Source of the DNA: Pleurotus djamor
Lineage: Eukaryota; Basidiomycota; Agaricomycetes; Agaricales; Pleurotaceae
Assembly: GCA_029747585.1 (NCBI GenBank)
Contig: JAPEVF010000042.1
Span: forward strand, 94,486 to 158,485
DNA length: 64,000 bases
Direction: 5' to 3'
The position numbers and the translations under genes are program-made. This document shows positions 1 through 10,088 of this stretch, piece by piece. Numbering within the stretch: the first letter of the stretch is position 1; every line of letters starts with the position of its first letter. The notes beneath the pieces were generated by a model that was not told the DNA's origin, did no database searches, and saw only the letters and a program-made list of their open reading frames with translations.

Positions 1-604
1 AAGAGCCGCCGGTAAGAAGTCCATGTCCCCTTCAGACATCTACCTTTGCGCTAACTCTTCCCTCCTAAATCCTCTATCTATAGCATTTACTACCATCTCA
101 AAAAGGTATGCTCGCGCATTCCCCTCTTTCATTGGAAATTCTAAACTTGCACACACAGGATATCTTCCCCCGTGCTTACTGGAACGCCATGGTATGTCCA
201 AAATTCCGAATTGCCCACTGGGAACAACATAGGCTAACTCCTCCGCAGGTTAAAGGTCTCTGGTACGGCACGAATGGCCTGATCCGCCCCAAGTATTAGA
301 GTTTGATCGCATTATTGTATTTTTGGAGTATAGTAGGATGTGCTTATCGTGACCCCAATCTTCGACGGATCATGCGTCCTTGTGTTATTGTCGACGCCAT
401 CTTTCCAAAAGCGACCTCGTGTGGTCAGCAAGCTTCGGAGGAGTTGGGAGCCTTCGGCCCGACGCTGTATGCCAAGTTTACGCGCCGCATTACTTACGTC
501 AGCAGTCGCGCTCGTGTTGATTGCGACTGTTTCTCGAGTTCCCACGCCTCAACGTTGGTGATGCGTGGAAACCTTCACGAGTGACTTCATCTCGAGTGTC
601 CACC
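1..604. other. Upstream region without a supported gene
   Basis: Only short overlapping open frames occur on both strands, with no recognisable domain and no consistent splice pattern. The right part should hold the promoter and 5' leader of the Src1-type gene that starts at 605. I see no clear TATA element and no RNA gene. Confidence 0.5.
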
Positions 605-3389
605 ATGTCTCGCCTAACCGCCGCTCAGGTCATAGGCCTCGGCGAATATCTGAAGCCTGACTTCGACCCAGCAACATTGACGGTGTCTCAGCTCTTGGGC
701 GTCTTGGGATTCCACAACGTGCCGTACCCACAGCCTTATACCAAGCCGAAACTTGTCCAAACCTTCAATAATGAAATCAAGGCCAATGCGAAGAAGCTCG
801 CGAAGGAGCGATTAAAGAAGGAGAACAGCATAGCAAGCGATGAGGGCATACTGGATGGTGTGACTGGGGAGCCTGTGGCGAGTCGCAAGGTGTGTTTGAC
901 GCCATTGTCTGTAGCGTCTAATAGTAATGATTAGGCCGAGCCACCACCACCTCGAAGGTCTTCGAGACGCCTTTCACGCGCTCCTGTTGAGATTGATGCT
1001 CCACCAGTGCGGCCTGAACCGGTGCGTCTGATGTTTTCATGAAAATACATACTTCAGATGGTTATATGAGTGTTCCTTAGCCGAAGCGCAGAAGGTCCTC
1101 GGCCCAACCAAGTCTGGGGGGTTCTTCTCACAGAACAGCGCGCGCCTCTGCTTTCGATTCTTTGGCGGAAGAAAGCGAGCTCGAGGAAGAAGACTTGCCA
1201 ATTCGGAAAGTAGTGAGGAGTAAGAAATCCGTGTGTACCGTGTTTCATTGATCGTAGAAGTATTTGTGGCTGAACGCGTTCATTGTGATCGCCCTAGTCG
1301 CAAGCAGGCTCGCAGGCACGACGCGTGTCACAACCTGTTCGTCTCCGTTACCTTCGCGTTGCTTACTTCGTTGATTTTCCGAACCCATAGATGACGGAAG
1401 AAAGTGGATGGGAAGATAACAACATATTCCAATCCGGTGCAGAGTCTTCTCCACAGCGACCCTCTCCATCAAGACCAAAGGTGCCTCGGAGGAGTGGGGT
1501 CCCACGCAAATCACGCAAGTCAATGTCAGCCCCTCCACAAGTTCAACCATCGCCATCATCGTCACCAACACGACCTCGCCAATACAACATACCAGACTCA
1601 CCATTCTCACCACCGCAGTCAAAATTTCAGCCACAACTACCGCCTAGCGTTTCCCGAGAAACTCGCATCATATCATCCAAGCTTGTCCAACCTTTGGAGT
1701 TACCAATTCGAGAGAGCAGCGAGCCGGGGTCAACCAAGCCATCACCTTCAGATGATGAATTGGATTTCCTAGGACCTCCTGCGAGACCTCAAGAAACAAT
1801 TGAAGAGGGAATATCCGATCTGGGATCTCAGGATGAATCGCCGTCCGTCCCCTCAGCGGTCGTGCTTTCTGGTGGTGATGTCGTCCTGCATCCAGCTCTC
1901 GATCCAACCCCTCCATCAAGGGTTTCGCGCCTGATTCTCCTACTACTTTTATGTGGTTGTTTGGCATCAACAATCAATTACAAGCTGGAGTCTTCTCCGA
2001 TCGGATACTGCGACGCTGGTAGCAATACGAACACTGCGCTCGAAGTCCAGAAGGCTAACATCGCTGCTTTGGGGACATGTCTGCCTGAGAACATCACCTT
2101 CTCCGAAGCCCCAGAGTTTCTATTGGATCATTTTGCTCGTGATGATCATTCGAATTGCACCCTGTCCCCTCTTATGGCCCTCCCACATCCCACGACTTGT
2201 ACCCCTTGTCCCGAGCATGCGGTATGTCAACGCAAAAGCGTGGTATGTGACAGCGGATACTTGCTCAAGTCCCACCCTCTCCTGTTTTTCCTGCCTCCGG
2301 CGACATCGCCTTCCACTATCAAACTTTCTTCGGTCTCGTCTCCCTCTGATGTTGCATGGAAGATCATTTCGCAAATTACGGATGGTCTTCCATTGTTTGG
2401 GAGCGTGGCATTCCCGCCTAGATGTGTTGAGGATCCCCGACGCAAACGAAATATCGGTAAATTAGGCACAATGACTCTGAAAAGACTGGGTCAAGAACGC
2501 GGCGCGCGCCTGTGTTCAGGAGTGGGTGGTTCAAGCATTGACGAATCCAACGGCGGCGACGCCAGAAAGTGGGGGTTACAGATTGATGCCCTCAGAGACG
2601 AGTTGAGACAAAAAACAAAGGTGAGCTAACCCCGTCTAGCCCCTGTAAGAGCTGACGTTGACGTTGACTAGGCCAAGGCATCGGACACTTTTGCCGAAGA
2701 GTTCAACGAAGCCATTCAGCAGCTGATTCAATGGGGCGGCGTGATTTTTTCTGAGGATTCCGAGTAAGCTTCTCTTTGTTTCATGCGCGCCTCGACCTCC
2801 TGAAGAAGAAAACAAAAGGGGGAAACGTTACCTGGCTCATAAAGTCCCCGACTTGACATGGAAATGCGCCGTCTTCGTAAACCTCCGACAATTTTGGGAA
2901 GAATGGCGTACTGCTATCTTTGGTAGGTTAATGCCTGTTCAAGCTCGGAAAATTTGCTGACGTCTCCCCGACTTCACAGGACTTGTAATGGCCGTCATAG
3001 GGTTGTATACTGAGAAGCTTCGGAGAGGCCAAAGATATCGCGAACGTCTTCGCGCCGCAGAACTGGTTCAGGTCGCCCTGGACGCGTTGCGAAATCAAGA
3101 ACTCGCCCATCACACAGACCCCGTTACTGCACCACAGCCATACCTATCGTCGTTGCAGCTACGAGATCTCATACTGCAAGATGAACACTCGATCGACCGT
3201 AGGAAACGCATATGGCATCACGTTGAAATTGTTGTTGAAAGCAACGCTAACGTTCGAACCAACCTAGAAGAAGTCGTTGGTGGAGACGAGATGCGCGTTT
3301 GGCGTTGGGTTGGCACCACTGGGGCTAGCCCGACGAAGAAAGCTACAGCAACTCTGATGGACACCTCTGATGGACAGGGTGTTGAGTAG
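605..3389 (+). CDS. SRC1: Src1/Heh1 (Man1-type) inner nuclear membrane protein
   Basis: Predicted integral protein of the inner nuclear membrane that links chromatin to the envelope. The start at 605 follows a good context (cacc before ATG). The first 45 or so residues read as a helix-extension-helix (HeH/LEM-like) domain containing LTVSQLLGVLGFHNVPYP. A long acidic, Ser/Pro-rich linker follows. A hydrophobic segment near 1925-1965 (LILLLLLCGCLAST) is the first membrane span, followed by the lumenal Man1-Src1 C-terminal (MSC) domain with its cysteine cluster (CTPCPEHAVC, near 2200). A second span lies near 2985-3010 (GLVMAVIGLY), and the tail ends in a basic winged-helix-like segment (HHVEIVVESNANVR). 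Introns of about 45-60 bp at 890-934, 1022-1080 and after 2620, 2763 and 2922 restore the frame; the exons between about 1229 and 1391 are least certain. The two-span HeH-MSC layout is diagnostic of the Src1/Heh1/Man1 family. Confidence 0.85.
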
Positions 3390-4258
3390 TGAAGTCGTAT
3401 GGGATTANANNNNCTTATATTTCTGGATCGCTGAGGTCATGCACATGTATCTACTGAATTCTTCCCCGTTGATCAACCTCGACTCTGATCCGTGTAGTGT
3501 GTAGGTAATTCAAAGAACCTGATATGATNNNGCTGGATTGGCAGGACCTGCGTACGACCGAGACACTTTGTGCCTCCGCCACTGTCATTTCAAGGTATTT
3601 GACGTTGTTAAATTCGGAGAATGCTCCCNCGTCTGGGTCATGGATTCACACGAGTCTTCGTTGTCGACGTCCAACAGCCGAGTGTTTTGATTAAAATACA
3701 GAAATGTCGTGATGTTGTGCACAGTAGCTCCAAGAAACATATGGTAAGGGAGTAGACTAACGAACTTTGTCCACAGCCTCACACCTGACTTTATCCGAGA
3801 TGGGATCAGGATTATACTGCTTATAGCGTTTGGTTTGTGTTGACGGAAAACTATTGTTCTGACAGGGTCTGCCTCTACTCGGAATCGGGGTGATCACTGG
3901 ATGGGTACGATCGGGGTGGTCTACCGCACTTGCGAACCAGTTTCTGGGGTCGTCACTGGTTGCTTAGGCATTTTAACGTGCGCAAGACTCCCTTTGTCCT
4001 TTGNNGACCAGCTGACCACCAAAGTTGGGGGAGCTTCTCTATAAAAGGTGAAAACTTCACCGAGGTGTTATCAAGGGAGGGACAAAGGAGGGACAAACCG
4101 CGGTCTGGGCTGAGCAGGTACACAGGGCACAAGACCGACGGATGGAGTAAACGCCGAAAACAAACACCGCCTAAGGCCCAAAACCGCGTATGATTGGGGA
4201 AACTCGGGGTGGTTGTGAGATTGTACTTAATTTACATACATGAACAAGTGGCTGGAAA
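3390..4258. other. Intergenic, Ns; possible small exon remnants
   Basis: This gap lies between the stop of the Src1 gene and the stop of Vps23 and contains several runs of N. A short plus-strand stretch (3605-3950) can be spliced, through a 33-base gap near 3835, into a hydrophobic peptide (LPLLGIGVITGWVRSGW). I cannot tie it to a family or to a start codon. The rest shows nothing coding. Confidence 0.35.
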
Positions 4259-6413
4259 TTAGGTCCAACTTGACCCAGCTGACATGCCCATTGGAATACC
4301 GTTTAGGATCTTCTCTATCAAGGCGCGCTTCATAAATTGTTCCTCCGCGAGGATACGTGTGGTCTAACGAGCCATTAACGCCCAGGGCGGTTAGAAGAGT
4401 GGTAAGAAATCAGACGTACACGAAGGAAGCGTTCTAAATCAACCCTGCCAGCGTTTAATGCGCGGTGGAGGTGATATATGGTATCTTCAATNCCATTGTC
4501 TTCAGCGACTAAATTGATCAATCTGTGAATAAGATAGGCGCATGAGAAAAGGATTCCAAGACGGATGTCACATCGAATAACATAAGTGGTGCTGTGATCA
4601 AAACCAAGGAAAGGTGAAGAAAGATAGAAGTAGTGGAATTAGAAGGCACCAGCGTGGGAGGTCAACAAAATGGCAAAAATGACCGTGTATACGTGAATAG
4701 GGACCAGGGCATTACTCACTGATTGTGAATGATCGTGGTTGAACATACGAGTTCATCGACCTCCGGATCGCCTTTGCGCCGTAACTCAGCCACATTACGC
4801 TCAGCATGTGCAACCGAGTCTTTGAGTCTGTCTGAGACATTTCGACACACGTCTCTCACAGCCTCTAACCTAGCCATCTCATCCCGAATGGCTGGTTCAC
4901 CCGCCAAAAGGTCACTCTGATGAGTGCGTAACCGATCAGCATCTAGCGTGAGTGCCTGGGATAGCGATGCTAATTCAGAAGTAATTTTCTGGTGAACCTG
5001 GGCATGTAAACTGAGAAGTTCGGGGTTAGGAGGTCGAGGCGGTGGTACGGTAGTTTGGTTAATGACAGGAAGTTGAGAAGGAGTTGTGACAATTATAGCG
5101 TCGTCCTGATCTAACAAATTTGGAGGCGGAATGGAGGGAGGCGGCGGAGGTGGAACCATCGCTACAGATGGAGGCATGGTCTGGGAGGTAAGTTGTGATG
5201 GCAATTGGGTGTATGGCAAGGTCGACGCAAGCGGGGGTAACGGGAGCACAGGAGGCGATGAGGGAGGAACTGTTGATGGGTGCGATGGCGGAGATGTCAT
5301 CCAGTATTGATGGGAGGAGTTGGCAACATGAGAAGATGCATTGGTAGTCGCGGGGACGGGGTTGAGATGTCTGTACACTGGTGGAATGGAGTGGTAGGTA
5401 GCATGAGGTTGGTGATACTGAGGTAGGCTAAGATCGCCTGGGAGTGGTGGAAGTGGAGGCGGTGAAGCGGGAGCTGATGTGTTCTAGATGATTATTAAAT
5501 TTCAACAGTCAGAAAGTCTTATTTTGAAGATAAGCGAGTTCATACTGATTGAGAAGCAGAGGGCTGTGGACTGACTACGGTTGATTGACTGGTGACGGCT
5601 GGATTGTAGACAGAGTGATTCGGAGGATTGGCCATAACTGATCCGGGTTTGGGAGGTAAAACGGGACGCGTCTGGTCATAACCTGGGGTTAGCGAAGCAC
5701 TGGAGATGGCTGTGGCTCTGGATGAGGAGGGCTGAGGAGGGGAAAGTGTGCGCGCCGGTGAAGTGTCGGCAATAGAGGAAACGCCGACCTCTGCACCGGC
5801 AGTGTGAAGTGTGCTAGTTAAAGTTGGATCTGCCTTGGGTTTGGCGTATACGGGGGGCTGACGCGAAAACAAATCTTGCATGTTCTCGAGCAGAGCTAAA
5901 ATACTGCACCCCTTGAAGAAAAAAAGCAGGAAATTAGGTTTAATCGACGGAGATGTTTTTTCTTAGCGAAGGCGTACCTCACTCTTACGCTCCCATTGTT
6001 GCATATATTCCAAGTTGCACCTGCCGCTCACATCGATATACTTCCCTGGCTTGACGAGCATGTCACTGGTAGGGACGACATAGACGATTGGAGGATGCCT
6101 GGGATAGTCTCTGGTGATCCATAGATCGATAGGAATGTTATACGAGGCGCTCTTGAAGGTGATGGGCAGCAGACCGTGGACGCAGAGGAGGAGCTGAGTC
6201 CTGCCGTCGTCAAACGCTGCGGACGATGGCGACGAGGTGAGAGAGATGATGGGGGAGCAGAAGAAAGAGGTGTTGCTCACTGTGCCAGGCTGACTTTGGT
6301 CTGAGGGTGGAAATGGCGGCAAGGGCCGACTCGATGTCGGAGCAGACGCGATCCTTGTTGTCGTAATTGTGGACGTTCTGCCTGAGCCACCGGAGTGTGA
6401 CCGACGAGGACAT
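4259..6413 (-). CDS. VPS23: Vps23/TSG101, ESCRT-I ubiquitin-binding subunit
   Basis: ESCRT-I component that recognises ubiquitinated cargo on endosomes and hands it on for multivesicular-body sorting. The start at 6413 gives MSSSVTLRWLRQ; an intron with a gtgagc donor then joins to TFDDGRTQLLL, where the UEV domain begins. The UEV motifs SYNIPIDLWITRDYP, HPPIVYVVPTSDM and GKYIDVSGR match TSG101, and the E2 active-site cysteine position is not a cysteine, as expected of a non-catalytic UEV. After the next exon (DLFSRQPPVYAKP) comes a long proline-rich linker with poly-Pro runs, then a coiled-coil stalk (ELASLSQALTLDADRLRTHQ). Two small last exons carry the steadiness box (NGIEDTIYHLHRALNAGRVDL; EEQFMKRALIEKI), ending at a TAA at 4259-4261. 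The order UEV, Pro-rich, coiled coil, steadiness box is complete. One N (4492) falls in a codon without shifting the frame. Confidence 0.93.
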
Positions 6414-6712
6414 GGAGAAATTGGAATTGAAATGGGAAATAATTATTGGACGAAGCAGATCTTGCTTTACTTCCGTAACGCGTGACGTATCTCCCCAATT
6501 GCAGTAAGTAGATTGACCAGAAACTGGCAAAAGTCTCGGGACTCGGTTCGAACCTGCCATTTTGGGACGCGATCTGGAAGGAGAGCCAATCTGTCGGGAC
6601 AATAATGCCGGTTTCGGATCATGGCAGGAAACTCTATGAACGCCCTCAGCTCTCGTCTCTGGACTGAACCAATCTGGTGCCCGTGAATAATGAACCCACT
6701 AACGCTTTCCCT

Positions 6713-6814
6713 CAATAAATATATATATATGCTCTTCCTCCCCTGTCCTTCCACCATCCCTTCCTCCGCCTCCCTCCGTCTCTTTATCCTCAACCACCAC
6801 CATCCCCGCCCAAC
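6713..6814 (+). promoter_or_regulatory. TATA-like element and pyrimidine-rich leader of the TEA gene
   Basis: An alternating T/A run (about 6716-6728) lies 90-100 bases before the ATG at 6815. A long C/T-rich tract (about 6729-6800) follows it. A TATA-like element followed by a CT-rich tract is a common fungal core-promoter layout. The same interval is upstream of Vps23 on the other strand, so this is a shared divergent region of about 400 bp. Confidence 0.45.
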
Positions 6815-8570
6815 ATGATAACCCAGCCCGTCGCCGCCCTCAATCGTCCCCAGCCCAGCTCAAGCAAGTCCCTTACTCCCCAGCGCAAGCACAGAAAGCT
6901 GCTCAAAGACGGCAGTGGCACAGAAGTATGGCCAGAGGCGATTGAGAAAGTCTTTGTCCAAGGTTAGAGACACGCTTCGCGATCCAGAATTCCGTAGCCT
7001 CATCGCGCACTACCAGGTCTCAAAGAATACTGGCGCTCGCCCTTTGCGACTTATTCGCGTGGTCGCAGCAGATATCGCAACCAGTTCCTCGTAGAGCATC
7101 TAGCGAGGGCAGGAATCACTAGAACAAAGAAACAGGTCGCCAGTCACATCCAGGTACTCAGAAACATGTGGAAGGGCGAACCAGGTAAGCATTTGACGCG
7201 TTTCGGTCTCAGTTGCCTCGTAATCTAATCACAAAGCAATCCATCCCACTAGCGTTCCACCTCGTTGCAGGCGGCGAGGAGCTCTCTACAGACTCCGCGA
7301 TCCCGAATGCCCATTTCGATGACCATCCTTTCTACGACTTTGGCGATTGTGACTCGAACTCCACCTCAGACTACTCTCCGCCCGAAATCAAGAATGAGTT
7401 TCCCTCTCCTCCCTCCCTCGCTGCTCAATTCACTCCCGACTCGGTCGCTTCATCTACCTCTTTGCCTTCGCTTCACGCGTCGCCCGAATCCATGCATGCC
7501 CGCCTCGACCCACAACATCAACCTTACTCTTCTCATATCGGCCAAATATATCATCAATCATCCCCTCCACCTGCTTCGAGCAATCATGTCTTGTCATTCC
7601 ATCTCGACGCCGACGGCATGGTCCCATTTATTGTCAATCTCGACGCACATTCTACCTTCACCGGAACATCTTATCCCGCGATGACCATGAAGACCAAACT
7701 GTATCTACCGACTTTCAACTCGCATAGCAACAGCGGTGGCCCTCGCGGGTTCCATGGAGCAATATCACTTGCATCCACTTTCGCCGCAGGAACGTGCACT
7801 ACCCAGGTATTCCACGGACAGAACGCCATCCATCGCGAGACTGCACCGTTTTACCCTTCTCTCGATCAGAATGGTCTGGTCACGGCATTTCTGCCAGACA
7901 GTCCCTTGTCCCGTTGCCGCGATTATGGTGGGTCACCTCTCACCTATGCCGTGTCCATCCATTCTTACTAAATTTACTTGCTTCTGCATTAGTCGCTTTA
8001 GCTTCTGGCGTCACAACAACTCTTACTCAGGAGATAGTTGTCGATAACTACACGGTGCTCTACGCCGTTCATGTCCTCATCGGGGGCGAGGGGGGTCCAT
8101 CACCAACAGCAAGATTTGTGGGATGCCGGCCACAGCAAACTAACAGCGTCCACGATGATATCCGTTCTCCCTCTGGCTCTCCACAGCAGCGGCCAGCTGT
8201 GTATGCTGCGACACAACAACATACAGCATCATCGACATCGTATTCGGTCCCTTCAACATCCCTTTACTCAGCTGGGACAGCACCGGCACCCCTTACGCTG
8301 TCGTACAGTCCGGAATCATCACCAGCTTATTCGCTTTCCAGTCATAATACATTGGACAGTTACTCCTACGCACCATCCCTATCAAGTTCAACAGGAGCTA
8401 ATTTGGCATATACGTACTCAGGTACTTCTGCCTTATCCAACTCCTATGTATCGCCGTCTTCGATGTACGACAGTCCCTATGGATCGCTCTCTGAACCTTC
8501 CGTCATACCGCCTTCTACGTACCGCCGAACCTCCTTGCCCCACGGTATGCCCGGTCCCCCCATATACTGA
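6815..8570 (+). CDS. TEA/ATTS-domain transcription factor (AbaA/TEC1/TEAD family)
   Basis: Sequence-specific DNA-binding regulator, nuclear. The N-terminal exons encode a TEA domain: RKHRKLLKDGSGTEVWPEAI, then after an intron GLKEYWRSPFATYSRGRSR, then RTKKQVASHIQVLRNMWKG. The last segment is the strongly conserved recognition helix of TEAD, AbaA and Tec1. Introns follow 6964, 7184 and 7926. The middle is Ser/Pro-rich. A later region (CTTQVFHGQNAIHRETAP ... ENGxVxxF-like; then TLTQEIVVDNYTVLYAVHVL) resembles the beta-sandwich domain that binds YAP-type coactivators in animal TEADs. The C-terminus is Ser/Tyr/Thr/Pro-rich and probably an activation region. AbaA and Tec1 control conidiation or filamentous growth in ascomycetes, but the role in this fungus cannot be inferred from sequence. 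Confidence 0.88.
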
Positions 8571-10088
8571 GCGCTATCACAAACGCCCATTTCCACCAAA
8601 GGCTGTGATGTTCTCCTGTGATGTTCTCCTGTATATGTTCTGCTTCTAGCCCCGAACCCCGATCAGGGTTCTATACGTCTGACGAAAATTTTCCTTCTCA
8701 CCTCATGGAGAATTGCCTCTGGAGGATTGTCCTCGGAGCGGGGGCCTTCTACCTCCGGCACTTGTGATGCACTCAGTGCACTCACGCTTTCAAAGATTGA
8801 CGCTGATTTGCAAAATACCCTCCTGCATAGCTCTTATACTGTTTTGGATAGCTAATTCTCACCTTTCGTTTTTATATGTACTTCTTTGGACATCTTACCC
8901 TTCGACCATACTGATGGCGCTGATTTCTTACTTACCTGCTATATTTTCCCTCGGTAATATTGGTTTTGCTTATTCTACTTTCGTACCACTACACATCTAC
9001 GCATTTTGTGCCCACAATTATTTTACATGGTCACTCAACCCGATACTTAGATTCTTGTATCATACTGCTGGATCTTCGAACTACACATGTTCATTTTCTA
9101 TGTGAGAATTGATTATTGGATCCTCCACATTTGTCGTTTCACGCGTCTCGTCAATCTTCTTCCGAAGTGTTCGAGCTGTCCTTCTGGAATACCTCGGCTC
9201 AGTTCACTCTAAACCCGTCTTTCACGCCGACTGATGTGGATAGATGTGATTGTCAGCTTTGCATGGGTGGTGTGAAGTGATGATCATAATACTCGTTGTG
9301 ACTGTGTAAGGGACGGTACTGCACACCATATGCCTAGTACTCGGTGGCTTTGATGGTCCCTCAGAAGCATGTATTTTTGTAAGTTTTTTCTCGATAGGAG
9401 CCCATCCGCTCCACTGTATCTATCTTGGACCCGAGAGATCAGGACAGCCACAATGTTCGGTTTCATGCGTTCACATCCAATTTCGACGTCGTGATACTTA
9501 CCGATTGATCAACGAAGAAGCATTTTAATGTCGTGGGCCAAGGTGTGACATGTTAGCATAGTTTCCCGTCTCCCAAGGTGATCCTCATGTGTTCCATTTT
9601 CAAGAAGCATTCCATCGGAACGGCACTGCGTATAGGCTTCATTACAACAACGGTTACTGAAACAACTGATGCGTATCTTGCCCCTGTACAACAACGGTGG
9701 AGACAAAAAATTCTATGAAATGTCATATTCGTTGTTCCAAGTTTAATATTTCACAGACATACGAATCATGGTGCACCTCGCGGAAACGGTGGAGAAAGTG
9801 GCGAGATAAGTGGCAGATGGGAGTTCGCTGATTGATCTGGATACACACCGAGTTACATCTAGGTTTGATCTTCTTAGGGGCTACGGGGCCCTGGAGGTCT
9901 ACATACGTCGCTCAAGGAGAATCAACACAATCAACCATGCCGGTCAAAAGTAGCGGGATCTGTTACAACCTTCACCCGCCCGAAGGCGGGGGTTGCTATC
10001 CATATTTTGGCAGTGTGAAAGGGGAGTAAGCGTATTTACAATCGGGTCGATATTGTTGCAAAAACCGGGACCACAAGTCCATACGGCC
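8571..10088. other. 1.5 kb intergenic region, no supported gene
   Basis: This region lies between the stop of the TEA gene and the stop of Noc3, so it holds two 3' ends. An open frame at 8713-9105 (+) encodes a mostly hydrophobic peptide, but it has no recognisable family, poor codon choice and directly follows the TEA stop; it is more likely 3' UTR or non-coding. No tRNA, repeat or transposon signature was seen. Confidence 0.5.

Noticed and set aside
6544..6554. Palindromic GGTTCGAACC resembling a tRNA B box upstream of Vps23
   Set aside because: No T stem, acceptor stem or A box on either strand.
6716..6728. TA dinucleotide run considered as a microsatellite
   Set aside because: Only about six units and positioned like a TATA element; recorded as promoter instead.
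8713..9105. Hydrophobic 130-residue frame after the TEA gene
   Set aside because: No family, no splice signals, AT-rich pyrimidine tracts giving Leu/Phe/Ser by chance; probably 3' UTR or intergenic.
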